Positions 11,301-21,538 of a stretch of DNA of 64,000 nucleotides are shown here, in pieces; the first letter of the stretch is position 1; the number at the start of each line of letters is the position of its first letter. Source of the stretch: Owenia fusiformis (lineage: Eukaryota > Annelida > Polychaeta > Sabellida > Oweniidae); contig CAIIXF020000005.1 of the NCBI GenBank assembly GCA_903813345.2, positions 33,919,375-33,983,374 of the forward strand. Direction: 5' to 3'. A program made the position numbers and the translations under genes. The notes beneath the pieces were generated by a model that was not told the DNA's origin, made no database searches, and saw nothing but the letters and a program-made list of their open reading frames with translations.

Positions 11301-12103
11301 CATAAGGGTTATATGAAAATTGAACCACTAGAAATCTAAAACAAATTTAATTTAAGGTACAGCTGGAAAGTAACATTTTGGTAAAAAATTGCTATACCTG
11401 CACATGTTATTTTCTGGTACAAAATAAAGTATGAAGGCATGAGTCAATTTCCTTGCTTTTTTCAGGAAAGTATCATTACATTGTCTTCTTTTAGAATATC
11501 TGGTAGGGGTTCAATGGAAACTCCAGGAAATTCTGATATTTCACACTTTCTATTTTTCCAAATTTTCTTTCAAAATTTCCAGACAACACAGGAGCTACCA
11601 TTGACCTGTTTCCAGATATTATAAAAGTAAACAGTGTAATGATACTTTCCTGAAAAAAGCAAGGAAATACACACATGACTTCATACTTAAATCTGTACCA
11701 GAAAATAACATGTGCAGGTATAGCATTTTTTTACCAAAATGTTACTTTCCAGCTGAACCTTAATTTAAAGGTAACTTTCTGCTATACCCGCCATGCTATC
11801 TGACCCGAATGAGCCACCTGGTGGTGAAACTTGTAAATACCTACTCGCATCTGCGTTATTTAAAGAAAGGAGTTCAACATTTGTAAGTCACTCATGTTAG
11901 GTGTTCCCGGCCAAGTTGACAGGCCTGGGGCTTTCAACGAAAAATAATAACAACTTTTGGGAACGTACCCCTCCACCACTGAGACCTCCAATGCCATCAT
12001 ATTGTCTTCCTAAACCATCCTGATCATCTAAGACATAGCTAGCATCTACTTTGACAACGATCAAAGCTATAAGCACTGCACAAATCGAGTTTAACGTTAA
12101 CAT
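8363..12103 (-). CDS. GALC-like paralogue, 5' part (exons 1 and 2 only)
   Basis: Exon 1 is 12103-11969 and encodes 45 residues: a hydrophobic signal peptide, then ASYVLDDQDGLGRQYDGIGG and SGGG, the family N-terminus. It ends at a GTACGT donor in phase 0. Exon 2 is 8431-8363, after a TTTTTCAG acceptor, and encodes 23 residues starting ATSKLLMNYPDKQRNEIL. Its length and phase are identical to exon 2 of the complete GALC at 39274-39342. The product would be a lysosomal glycosyl hydrolase of family GH59. Exon 3, expected to start PNYAASL, is not found in the 8.3 kb to the left edge, so the gene either continues outside the window across a very long intron or is truncated. An in-frame upstream ATG at 12154 exists, but the ATG at 12103 directly opens the signal peptide. 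Intron 1 (3.5 kb) is full of nested transposons and a second, broken exon 1. Confidence 0.75.
8432..9297. other. Intron of the GALC-like gene, no other feature
   Basis: AT-rich sequence between exon 2 and the broken exon 1 copy, without exon or transposon signatures that I can recognise. Confidence 0.4.
9298..9448 (-). pseudogene. Frameshifted second copy of GALC exon 1
   Basis: Starting at the ATG at 9448 the frame encodes a convincing signal peptide (MYLKKCILGLSIIIFVV, then ADFKAYAIH) and then hits TGA. One base out of frame the sequence continues as SDADFGRVFDGIGGLDAG and stops at a GTAATA donor, where the intact exons have DDQDGLGRQYDGIGG and SGGG. A single 1-nt insertion in the region encoding AIHSS explains the break. 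The copy lies between exon 1 and exon 2 of the minus-strand paralogue. It keeps the donor phase, so it once served as an alternative or duplicated first exon. Confidence 0.7.
9449..10432. other. Intron sequence; partial transposon end at 10021-10100
   Basis: 10021-10100 matches one terminal inverted repeat of the element at 55018-55540 (CCGGAATAGCCTGACAAC, then GATACCGTTGTCA, then the region ending ATAACCGTCGC). No second end is visible nearby, so this is a solo or decayed copy. The rest shows nothing recognisable. Confidence 0.5.
10712..10966. mobile_element. G-run MITE (element B)
   Basis: Starts ACGTAGCCAGGGGGGGATG and ends GAAAGCTGGCTACGCCCCTG, an imperfect terminal inverted pair around the word AGCCAGGGG. 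It contains a C-run and is inserted inside element A. The same end type occurs near 4060, 5850, 13540, 14565 and 29350. Confidence 0.65.
11013..11852. mobile_element. Element C, TIR transposon with a second copy at 30330-30758
   Basis: Ends are AGATGCGAGTAG and its reverse complement CTACTCGCATCT. The copy at 30330-30758 shares the left part (ATATTCAAAATTCAGTC, AGTGATGTCATATTTGAAA) and the right part (TATCTGACCCGAA, GAGCCACCTGGTGG) but lacks the 11345-11765 hairpin. That hairpin is therefore a later insertion. Confidence 0.8.
11345..11765. mobile_element. Hairpin MITE (element D) nested in element C
   Basis: Arms of about 150 bp are inverted around a short core. The left arm contains CAGCTGGAAAGTAACATTTT, TGCACATGTTATTTTCTGG and AGGAAAGTATCATTACA; the right arm holds their reverse complements up to GTTACTTTCCAGCTG. 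Overlapping frames on both strands (11439-11624 and 11491-11676) arise from the palindrome and are not genes. Confidence 0.85.
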
Positions 12104-12311
12104 TTTAGGTTCGAAAATATTGTCATGTGAATTGGAAAGGGAGAAACGTGCCACTCGTTAGATTAAATTCGGGGATCAATCATTTTGTCTCGGTCAGTGG
12201 CGAACTCCCGTGCATATTTGATGAAAAAGGGAACTATTTTCCCCAAATTTTGGGGATTTTCTTCGTCTGCCCGCCGCAGTGTCTATACCGAGACACTGCA
12301 TGGGAGTTCGG

Positions 12312-12590
12312 GTCAGTGGCGGATCCAGGAACCAACAGGGGGGGGGGGCCCAAATTTGAGGTCAGAGAAAAAAGTAGAAAAAATTTTTGAAAATTTGAGG
12401 CCCATTTTCTTCAAAATCTGGCCTAAAATTAAAAAAATAAGGCCTTAGAAGGGCCAATAATGCCCAAAAGGCCCACTTTTTGGGGTCTTAAGGTCTTTTT
12501 TGGCCTAATTTTTTTGGGCCCAACTTTTTTTTCTGGGCCAACCTTAGGGGGGGGGGGCGGGCCCCATGGGCCCCCCGGATCCGCCATAGT
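12312..12590. mobile_element. G-run MITE, GGCGGATCC type, copy 1
   Basis: Left end AGTGGCGGATCCAGGAACC, right end GGATCCGCCATAG (reverse complement CTATGGCGGATCC). It is packed with G-runs and TTTTGGGCC-like words. Frames running through it are repeat artefacts. Confidence 0.75.
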
Positions 12591-12885
12591 CGGTAGCTCT
12601 GTTTTTCATGGGTGGACCAATTATTTTGAAACAGGGATCGATTCGGGATAAGAAACTAAGATAAGCAAAATATCTCTACCCAAGGAGCGGTCATCGAAGT
12701 TAAAATGGCGGGGGGCATATCAGCTCTTTGGGCCCTTTATCAAAAATAGACCCCAAAAGAAAGTGACGCTGAGTGCTGTAAGTTTTTTATAAATATTTCT
12801 TCTGTTGCCCAGTTTATGTGGGGAGGTCCAAATTTCTTTTTCTGGGGCTGGATCGCCGGGCCACTGCCATCCCTACCTAGGCGGT

Positions 12886-13095
12886 GCACTGGCGGATCTG
12901 GGGGAGGGGCCAAAATTTAGTGAGCCCAAAACCTTTTTAAAGGCCCTTTTAATGGGACTTTTTGGGCAAAAATGGGCCTTTGAAAGCCTTGTTTTTAATT
13001 TTAGGCCAAATTATCAGGAAAATGGGCCTTAAATTTTCAAAATTTGGGCCCACTTTTTGGTTTTAGCCTTGTTGGTTCCTGGATCCGCCCCTGCC
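12886..13095. mobile_element. G-run MITE, GGCGGATCC type, copy 2
   Basis: Left end CACTGGCGGATCTGGGGG, right end GTTCCTGGATCCGCCCCTG. Same family as 12312-12590; the GTTCCTGGATCCGCC end is the reverse complement of the left end of copy 1, so the two copies lie in opposite orientation. Confidence 0.75.
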
Positions 13096-13536
13096 AATTG
13101 TGTGTGTGTGGACAATTTTGCCCCCCTCCCCCCTTCCGTTTTTAAATTTTTAGTCCCTATCCATCGTGAGATATCACAGCCTCCCATCAGTTCTTTGCAG
13201 ATGGTCTGAGTATCAGAATGGTCCATCCGTTCTATTTTGATGAGTAGCCTAATAAAAATGTCCAATCAATGCAAGCAATCACGCTAAGCCTAATACTGTC
13301 GGAAGCCTACGTTGAATCACTAAAACCATGGACTCTATCCTAAATCGCCTTCCCTAAACCTAAACTATTTTTCAACATAGTCTAATTATGCTCATTTGTA
13401 AAGCTTGCGTGCAACAACCGTTTCGTATTTGAAGTCCTAGTAGGCCTACTACACCGGCCCCCAAAATTAGTTTGGAAAATACTACTCATCGACTACCCTG
13501 CGCACAGAGTCTAGTTATAAACTACCTAAGATGAAG
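13096..13536. other. No gene seen
   Basis: Unremarkable sequence. The only recognisable piece is about 13490-13530 (ACCCTGCGCACAGAGTCTAG), related to the dispersed repeat seen at 16583-16672 and 19721-19795. Confidence 0.4.
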
Positions 13537-14305
13537 CTCCCGTAGCCAGGGGGCTCGTGCGAGCCCCCCCCCCGATATCTCCTAAAAAAATGTGGACCTA
13601 CCTTTTATGCTTAACCTACTTGAAGAATTTTCTTACATTTCGAGGTAGAAGGTAACATTTGGTGACATATGTACGGTGTATTTTGATGTGATTGCCAATC
13701 TCTTTTTATAAAACTCTAAATTGACTAGAATAGCGAGGCAACTAAATGATTCGTTGTTTGTTGTATTTAATTGGAAAGTTCATTTTTATGGATGGTGTGT
13801 GTTTAAGTGCAAAATCTTACAACGTCTCACTGGCGGACATGAGGGGGCTAAGCCCCCCCCCCCCCCTAAGTTGGGCCCCAAAAATTGGCGTAACGAAATA
13901 GACGCAGAATATGCAGTCGCGTTCGAGTTTAAATTGAAATTAATCATAGGCCTATATTTTGTTCCTTTAATCGCTCAGAACGCGTCAAATAAGCCTAAAA
14001 ATTCAATTTTTTAAATACACAAATCATATATTTTGATCCTCAACATTGCTCAGTACTCACTAAATCGCCGAGGACGTGTCAAATAAGCCGAAAAATTCGA
14101 TTTTTTTAAATACGTAAATCATATATTTTGATCCTAGAATCGCTCAGAACGCACCAGAATCACCCTGAACGCGCCAAATAAGCCTAAAAATTTACTTTTT
14201 GAAATAAGTAAATCATATATTTTGATCCTAGAATCGCTCAACGCAGTTAAATCAGCACAAACTCCTAAATTTTCCGGGGGAGAATCCCCTCTGGCTACGT
14301 CCCTC
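13537..14305. mobile_element. CCGTAGCCAGGGGG-type TIR element with internal 95-bp tandem
   Basis: Left end CCGTAGCCAGGGGGCTCG, right end CCCCTCTGGCTACGTCCC, an imperfect inverted pair. Inside, AAATCATATATTTTGATCCT recurs at 14021, 14116 and 14210, that is about three units of 94-95 bp, each also containing a run like AATAAGCCTAAAAATT. A second G-run end at about 13835-13870 suggests another element nested inside. Confidence 0.6.
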
Positions 14306-15076
14306 ACAAGCTATTTTACAGGCCATGATAATTTGGCTGGAATTTTGTTCCGTCTAAATCAATTAACTAGTCATTTTTAACAACATGAAGGCATTACTGG
14401 GCATTTTTCAAAATTTGGGCCCTAATTTTCTTCTGCGCAAGCGCGGAAATTTTTGGGTTCCCTCCCTTGGTTTTCGTGGCCACCCCTGGTGTATTGTTAA
14501 TAACACCCCTGTGATCACAATGTGATGTTGGTTAAGCATAAAAACATTTTTGTGGATGGGGGGGGGGGGGTCGAGCCCCTGGCTACGGGCATGCACTACG
14601 TACGTCAAGGACAGTGTTCTCCAGGGCCGACAATTTATTCTCTTCTGTGTTACTTCCCTTCGCATTCGTTCACTTGGCTTTAATGAACGTTCAAAAATAG
14701 CTTCGAATATTTGAAAATGACCTCTCACTCGGAGTACTAATACACTTGACTATTACTCCAGTCTTTAATGAAAACCTCATGTTTGTATTCATGTTTTTCT
14801 TTATTTTGGGGCCTCGGATCACCCTTCGAGATGAAATCAAGTTATTTTCCAAACTTATTTCGAGGGTGTATTCTCCGCATAACAATCATAAACAAGGCAT
14901 GTAAGCCCATGGACAATATTTTCTTAATAGCTTTACACCACGGTGCCCACCAAGCCATGACAGAACCAGACACATTTCGATAAGCACCGACTTCACAACT
15001 TTGGAATCCGAATTACTGGGATAAAAGTGTATGCACAGACACCTGATAATATTCACATTCTTTGATAAAGATAAAT
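14306..15076. other. No gene seen; one G-run element end near 14565-14590
   Basis: The word GAGCCCCTGGCTACGGGC beside a G-run at 14562-14590 marks one end of a G-run MITE. The frames across this stretch are short and overlap on both strands, with no splice or domain support. Confidence 0.4.
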
Positions 15077-15268
15077 ATGCCATCTATGTATATGGACGAT
15101 CACATCAACGGTTACGCAAACGGGAAGGGTTCAGGCGGCTACGGTGAGGGGTACACTAACGATACTTACTATACGGATACCTTAAATCCGTCCAAACCAG
15201 ATTCCCCAGGAGCAGATATTTCCAAGACTTACGTCCATTTGAAACAAACTACTGATAAAACAAAGAAG
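15077..15268 (+). CDS. Candidate first coding exon of an unrecognised protein
   Basis: From ATG 15077 an open frame of exactly 64 codons runs to a good donor (AAG then GTAATT), phase 0. The peptide is rich in D, Y, G, N and T (MPSMYMDDHINGYANGKG at the start, TYVHLKQTTDKTKK at the end). It looks like a soluble, low-complexity cytoplasmic N-terminus without a signal peptide or membrane span. The composition and the well-placed donor differ from the surrounding repeat-derived frames. The following exon is not certain: the phase-0 ankyrin exon at 24161 is the only strongly coding plus-strand exon downstream, which makes this a possible alternative start for that gene. I do not recognise the family. 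Confidence 0.4.
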
Positions 15269-16582
15269 GTAATTGTTATATTCTTAATTAAACAAACCCA
15301 TGTGTTCATTAGGCAGCCAACCATAAAATATAACGGCGTGTCCACTCATTAAGGGTTCATGTCTCTACATTCTACGTACCTCTCCATGTTATTTTCTGGT
15401 TCAAATTAATATGCGACGACATGACTATTTCCTTATTTTTCTTGAAAGCATCCTTGTTACATCTATTAAATTATGATTGTCTAATTTGAAAAAATTCAAT
15501 TACATTAAAATTGAAACGGTCATTTTGGATGTTTTTTTTAAATCGGTATTTCTTGGAGCGAGTTTTGAGCTTTTATCAGATTCACAAAAATACAATGCAA
15601 GAATATTCTCAAGAAAAAGGTAAGGAAATATACATATGAGTATGTCAGCACTATCATGGGCTGGTATTGTATTTTTCAAAATGTTAGCAATTGTGATTGT
15701 AAAATGTATTAAAATAATGTTAATTTAGTTGACACGTTATGCAACATATTACACCTTAACACATCATATTCACTACAGTCCATTATAGCATGCTGTTCAT
15801 CCTCCACAAGTGGGACCTCTTCCGGGGACCGCAAATCAAACAATGTCTACCTTGGGTAGCCAGGCGTTCATATCTGACAGGATATACAGCGTAAGGATGC
15901 AAATGCCCTTCTATCCAATACATGCAATAGTGATAGACTAGATTTAAGATAGGGCTCACAGTCACAGTTGTCTTTAAAGGGGGGGGGGGCTTTAAACGTT
16001 CTATAAGTTCTAAGTTGGTTCCGTTGGTTTGGATCACGGCGGTTGTCATTAGTACAGACATGCGATTTCGGGTAGATTCGTGATGAGATTTTTTGGTAAT
16101 TTTATTTTGATATTTACACGTTATAGAATACACAGTTTATAAATTATGTTGACATTTACCATTTTTTAAAAATCCCCAAAGTGCATATACTTTCTTCGAA
16201 GATTATACAACTTGTATTCAGGTCTCTAACGATTTAGTGATCTTTATTATTTGGGATTGCATTCGTGGAGAAGTAGATAATGGCCCATATAGTCTTGAGG
16301 CAAGACTACACGATGTCCCATAGCTGGTACAAAGCATAGCCCCATCTAGAAGGACGGAGACAACACAAAAAGAGATTGAAAACGAGTACACACTATGTTA
16401 CGTTATTTGAGGTGCCATTGTGCCCCGTTACATTACGTCCGAAGGATTTCCCAAGGGGGTAGGTGACTTTTGCGTTTGCGTACTGATGGGTTGTGCCGTC
16501 GATACCAGTAAAAGTCTCGCACGGGCACAGAGCACCGCAAGCAAAGTTGAAAAAAAATTCTGGTGCATTCGGAGCATATCTG
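15269..16582. other. No gene seen
   Basis: 15370-15720 resembles a decayed palindrome of the type at 11345-11765 (CATGTTATTTTCTGGTTC near 15387, GAAAAAGGTAAGGAAATA near 15613). The minus-strand frame at 15783-16133 crosses a G-run and has no recognisable domain. Confidence 0.4.
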
Positions 16583-16672
16583 AGAGCCTTTTTGTACCCT
16601 TTGCATTCGTTCAACTTCACTTCTTAAAAGAGAGCTTCGTAGTTTATATCTAGACTCTGCGCGCAGGGTAGC
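16583..16672. repeat. Dispersed repeat, inverted relative to 19721-19795
   Basis: Contains ACTTCACTTCTTAAAAGAGA and CTGCGCGCAGGGTA. The reverse complement of 19721-19795 matches over about 70 bp. The two could be the ends of one 3.2-kb element or independent copies. Confidence 0.55.
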
Positions 16673-17467
16673 CTTTTTGTATAATAAATACAAAATAAAA
16701 TGATAAAAACCACAAATTCTCAAAATGATCTAGAAAGGGGGTTGGTGGACGTGTAACTTTTTATTCATCCCACGTGTAACCGAGAGATACATGTACAGTA
16801 GACGACCTGCCATAGAACTCCAGAAGCCTTATTTCATTAACAATCTTGCCAGGTGGTAAGTCAGTAGCCTTTATCATAATCTGCCTTCTAGGTATTCGGA
16901 TTTGCTAAAGGAATTAGAAAACTAAACTGCTTTTCAATAAAAATCGCATTAGGATTTATAAAATCCATAATTTGGTTTACTTTAATCTTTAATGTTCAAA
17001 ATTCCTTGAGAAAACGTAAATTGTTCAATTATGTTGAGCCATGTGTACATGTGTATGACAATATTATTGCTTTATTTTTATTATGCATCATATGATATTT
17101 TCTTATTATTGAAAATTACATAAGTTTTATATAACTGTCCATCTACAATACATGATACGCTTCAAACAATATTTGCCACCGTAAATGAGGGTGTCCTTTA
17201 TTGTCTACACGCATATCGTGAGATATCTCTGCCTTCTATCAGTCATTTTCTAATTTGAAAGCAGAAAGGTGTAATTGGAATTAGAATTAGGTACTGTGTA
17301 AGACATGGGAGAACCTCATGCCGCGTCATGTCTTATCTTACATCATGAAAATCTCATTGACGTAGTCTATGAACAAGGGATGGATTGAAAAATAGAGTGA
17401 ATTGGCCCGCCGGGGAAGGGCAGAAACTACAAGACTATAAAGATGGCAGTGTCATCATAGGCCCGAT
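16673..17467. other. No gene seen
   Basis: AT-rich sequence with no exon, transposon end or tandem repeat that I can support. Confidence 0.4.
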
Positions 17468-18232
17468 TTAAGGTCTCATGGAAGTTAACAGGAAATGACA
17501 AAACAAAAAATGACAAAGCCATGCTGGATTTTGAAAAATTTTGGAACCAAGATAACAGAGTTCTGTTTGGACCTCCAGTCAGTTTAACTATTTCCAAATA
17601 TCATTTACATGACCAGGAACACAATTGAAATGGTCAGAATGACCATAAACATGATAAAATAACCTTTTTAGCCCTCTGAAAATGTGGCTGAAAAATAGCT
17701 AAAAGTAGGTGCTCAGGAAAGGTCAATGAACAGAATCTTTTGATTTTTTCAGAATATGTGTCCAATATATTGCTCTAAATGACACAATCTTTGAAATTTT
17801 AAAAAATCGTCTGAAACAATAATGGCTGTAGTAAAAAGTAAAATAGATCGATTTTCAATTCAGTTTTTTTCAATTTTTTCTTTTTCTAAGAATGATATCA
17901 ATTTTTTTTGAATTGTATCATTTAGAGCAATATATTGGGCACATTTTCTGAAAAAGTCAAAATATTCTGTTCAGTGACCTTTCCTGAGCACCTACTCTTA
18001 GCTATTTTTTAGTCACATTTTCAGAGGGCTGAAAAGGTTATTCTATCATGTTTATGGTCATTCTGACCATTTCAACTGTGTTCCTGGTCATGTAAATGAT
18101 ATGTGGAACTAGTTAAACTGACTGGAGGTCCAAACAGAACTCTGTTATCTTGGTTCAAAAAATTTTCAAAATCCAGCATGGCTTTGTCATTTTTTGTTTT
18201 GTCACTTCCTGTTAACTTCCATGAGACCTTAA
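17468..18232. mobile_element. TTAA-flanked hairpin MITE (piggyBac type)
   Basis: Begins GGTCTCATGGAAGTTAACAG at 17472 and ends in its reverse complement, CTTCCATGAGACC, at 18228. It is flanked on both sides by TTAA (17468-17471 and 18229-18232). The arms are about 320 bp each and pair nearly perfectly around a core near 17800-17900. The TTAA target duplication is the mark of piggyBac transposition. There is no internal coding sequence. Confidence 0.9.
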
Positions 18233-19720
18233 CGTTGATCATTGTTGGATTGCCCTAAGACTACCTTATTGGTCTATTCGGTTTTCTTTTGTAACACAGT
18301 TACATAATATTTGTATTTCATTCTTTTTGGCCGAAAAGGTCCATGATTCGAGGACAAATGCATGATTTGGGGACATCTCGGGTTCCTAAACGTATGTATG
18401 GGAATCCTCTGCCACTCTACTCAAAGTTAGCCCATTGAATGGAATTATTAGTCAAGTAAAATAAAACCATCTTTAATTTGGTCCAAGGGTATTACACCTC
18501 TTTCCTTCTGAATTGAGTAATAAGTCCTTTGAAAGAAGGATGAATAAAACCACGATGACCTAAACTTGGCAACCAAGGTATGACGACATGGGACATTGCC
18601 CAAAATAGTAAACATCACATATATCTTTTTTCCAGATATTAACTTTTCTCATGTGCATGGACGACTTTCTGCTCAAGTGGGCTTAGTGAATGAGCAAATA
18701 TCGCTATATGTGGCCATTTTCTTATGTACTAAACCTTCACTGAAATATCCACTATGTAAACCGGTCCATTCATATTTATAAATACAAACGTCGCATATAG
18801 CACACATGGATTAAGAACCCCATACATGTACAATACAATATGGATTTATATAAACCCAAGTGAATTTTGCTTTGATGGATTCTGTTGATTCTTAACACTA
18901 TAAAGGTGAGTTTGACTTTAAAATACAATATTATTTTTATGACAATATATAAGGGGGTGTTATAGTAATACCACAGAAGCTGGAGATGTTCATTATAGGT
19001 ACAGTAAGTGAGAAACGTTTCAAATGATCCATTACACAAAAAGTGAGCAAAATATCAAAATAAGGTCATGTAGAAATGTCACGTACATGTACATTGCCAA
19101 AAGAGCAGAGGTTGTCCATATAAAGCCAGTAGCATTTCCCATGTGTACATCAGTCATTCAGAGATGTTATTAAGTGATATTACTAATACTGGCTCTTATA
19201 GTTTTATAGTTACTAAGGAAGTGAGCCATCTTCGAATTCCAAGGGGTTTTAACACCAACTAAAACCTTGAGAATCAAGAGGGAAGTTAGTCCAACAACAT
19301 TAGACCTAGCCTGGGCCTCGTTTTTTATCTGACATGTCTTATGGCCCCCAATAACGGCCCAAGAAAATTCCTAATAGTAAAGAACGCCGATCCAAAATAG
19401 CACCCCGGGAATTGCACCCACCCAAAATTCAGGCTGATGTGTAACCAAAATGGGAAAATCAAAATTAGTACTATATTTAGAATATGACTTTAACTACATG
19501 TAGTTTCTGAGTGGGTCACTCGCCCTCGGTCCAAATCACCCTGCAGATCAAATTTGCCCCAATTCGCATCATGGACCATGCTGAGATGATAAGTGAAAAA
19601 GAAATACCGATGTGATAAGTATCAGTATGCCAATTCGACTTGTATGAATCACTGTTACTGATATATGAGGATCTTTTCTTGGTTGACTTTGGTTTTACAT
19701 ACCGAGCCCTCAATGACTTA
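18233..19720. other. No gene seen
   Basis: AT-rich sequence. Frames at 18596-18781 and 18776-19039 lack domains and splice context. Confidence 0.4.
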
Positions 19721-19985
19721 CCCTGCGCGCAGTGTCTAGATATGAAGAGGAAGCTCTCTTTTAAGAAGTGAAGTCGAACGAGTGCAAAGGGCATCAATGA
19801 CTTGGACGAGTCAAGATGACTTTCTTATACGTAGGCCCACAATTCCAAATTAATGCCCTGTAATACCAGCTTGTTTTACGATTTATGTATGTGGCGAGAA
19901 GCAGTTTTTGCCCTCCCCCAGAGCCACCGGTGCCTCAAGGTAACCGACAACCGAAAGTTGCATTCGCGAAAACAAGCTCAATCAA
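19721..19985. repeat. Two dispersed repeat pieces
   Basis: 19721-19795 is the inverted partner of 16583-16672. 19930-19985 (TTGCATTCGCG, AACAAGCTCA) matches one end of the MITE at 60163-60354. Confidence 0.5.
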
Positions 19986-20471
19986 AAAATATGAATAAAA
20001 TGGCTATTTCCAAGAAGACTAATCAGTTTTAGCGACTTGTCATTGGCTCCTCTACGTCAATGAAAGTCACAAGGCGCTATGGTACTTTTTAAAAGTTCAC
20101 AAGGGAGTGCTGTTTATATTGCCATCATTCAGTTTTCATTCATCAGTTTTCAATTCACGTTCTATGTCTTTTGAGATTCACTTTTAGATCTTCTCTATTT
20201 ATCGAAGGTGTAACACTCAAAGGTGCACATAAACTTTGCTAGGACTTTAATTCTTCAGGATATAATTATATGCTCTACTAGTAGCGTACAAAGGCTCAAT
20301 TGACAGTCTTTATAATGATGTAGGTGGGAATGGAGTGCGCAAAAGAGTCTCTCGTAATATTTTAACAGATTCTGGATTATAAGCACACTTAAAGTAAAGC
20401 CAAGAGTAACATTCGATTGCAAAGAATATATTCCAAGAAGCTAATATTTTGTCTCGTCTGATCTGAGAAGT

Positions 20472-20528
20472 ATGGCGGATACAGAAATGTCTATTTCAAG
20501 GAAGAAGGTCACATACAAGAACCAAGGG
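20472..20528 (+). CDS. Candidate first coding exon of the ankyrin-repeat gene
   Basis: ATG at 20472 has a strong start context (A at -3, G at +4). It opens 19 codons, MADTEMSISRKKVTYKNQG, ending at a GTATGT donor in phase 0. The ankyrin exon at 24161 begins in phase 0 after a TTATTTCAG acceptor and is open back to that acceptor (TII before its own Met). The two therefore join in frame to give a 279-residue protein. No other plus-strand exon with a matching phase is evident between them. The link is inferred from phase and spacing only. Confidence 0.45.
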
Positions 20529-20776
20529 GTATGTGCTTGTAATTTAATTGTCAAGTGTCAATCATGTCTCATTAGACATAACCCCTAGTTAACAGGTTAA
20601 TGAGATTCTGGAATGGTTGAACATGTAGTTCATAAAGCAGATTCAAAATGAATTTAATTTTAACAATTTTGTACTGTATTGTATTACATTATGTGTTGTA
20701 TTGTAATGTTTGTCTTTTGCCCATATTTGAATGGAAATGCAAGTAGGTATGTATAATTGAAGTTATTGAGCAAACA

Positions 20777-21538
20777 GCTCAATGTTATCCCGTTCCAGGA
20801 CTATAGTCCTGTACGGAGCCCATACATTTGCCTGTACGATTACAACTTGGGAGAATTATCTACGCCCCTTCCACTTAAGAAACCTACCTCAATGCATTCT
20901 AGAACTCAAAATGTAACTTCTAACATATTGGAACCGCCGATTGTCTGGGTTAGTTGGCAGAACGAGGTCTTTTTGTTTCTTATGGCTCTTTTGGTCGAAG
21001 TTCGATTAAGATGGCGGTTATAACGGAATTTCCCGAACTCTTCCGTAATAGCACGAACTTGGTTTTTCGTTACGTCACTTCCGTGTAAAATGGATTTGTC
21101 ACCGGTAAGAGGGAATTTCGAAAATTTCGGACAATATTTTCAATATTTACTGCCATGTCGACATCCTATGCTCTTAACTGTATACCGAATGGTTAAACAA
21201 TGTTTCTTACCGGAAACAAATCCATTTTACACGAAAGTGATGTTACGAAAAACCAAGTTCGTGCTATTACGGAAGAGTTCGGGAAATTCCGTTATAACCG
21301 CCATCTTAATCGAACTTCGACCAAAAGAGCCATAAGAAACAAAAATACCTCGTTCTGCCAACTAACCCAGACAATCGGCGGTTCCAATATATTAGAAGTT
21401 ACATTTTGAGTTCTAGAATGCATTGAGGTAGGTTTCTTAAGTGGAAGGGGCGTAGATAATTCTCCCAAGTTGTAATCGTACAGGCAAATGTATGGGCTCC
21501 GTACAGGACCAAAGTCCGGGAACAGGATAAGCTCAATG
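20777..21538. mobile_element. Fold-back MITE with 8-bp target duplication
   Basis: The element 20785-21530 is bounded by GCTCAATG at 20777-20784 and again at 21531-21538. Its ends are TTATCCCGTTCC and, in reverse complement, TTATCCTGTTCC. The arms of about 340 bp mirror each other (CTGTACGGAGCCCATACA, GATTACAACTTGGGAGAATT, ATGGCGGTTATAACGGAATT). The 8-bp duplication fits hAT-like or other 8-bp-TSD superfamilies. The apparent frames at 20757-21409 come from this palindrome. Confidence 0.9.

Larger units (their letters stand above)
10433..11925. mobile_element. Dispersed element A, split by two later insertions
   Basis: The segments 10433-10711, 10967-11012 and 11865-11925 are collinear with one uninterrupted copy at about 37870-38226. 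Shared words include GCGTGACAGAA, ATTGTCAAGCAAA, CTGTAGAAAA, AAACCGAACGC, GTGTTCAGATTTGGAC and AACATTTGTAAGTCACTCAT. The gaps are filled by element B (10712-10966) and element C (11013-11852), so A is the oldest layer. Confidence 0.8.

Noticed and set aside
11439-11676. Similar short proteins on both strands containing FPCFFQESIITL
   Set aside because: The hairpin MITE reads the same on both strands; this is symmetry and not a conserved protein.
12127-13265. Gly- and Pro-rich frames on both strands
   Set aside because: They run through G-run MITEs with GGCGGATCC ends.
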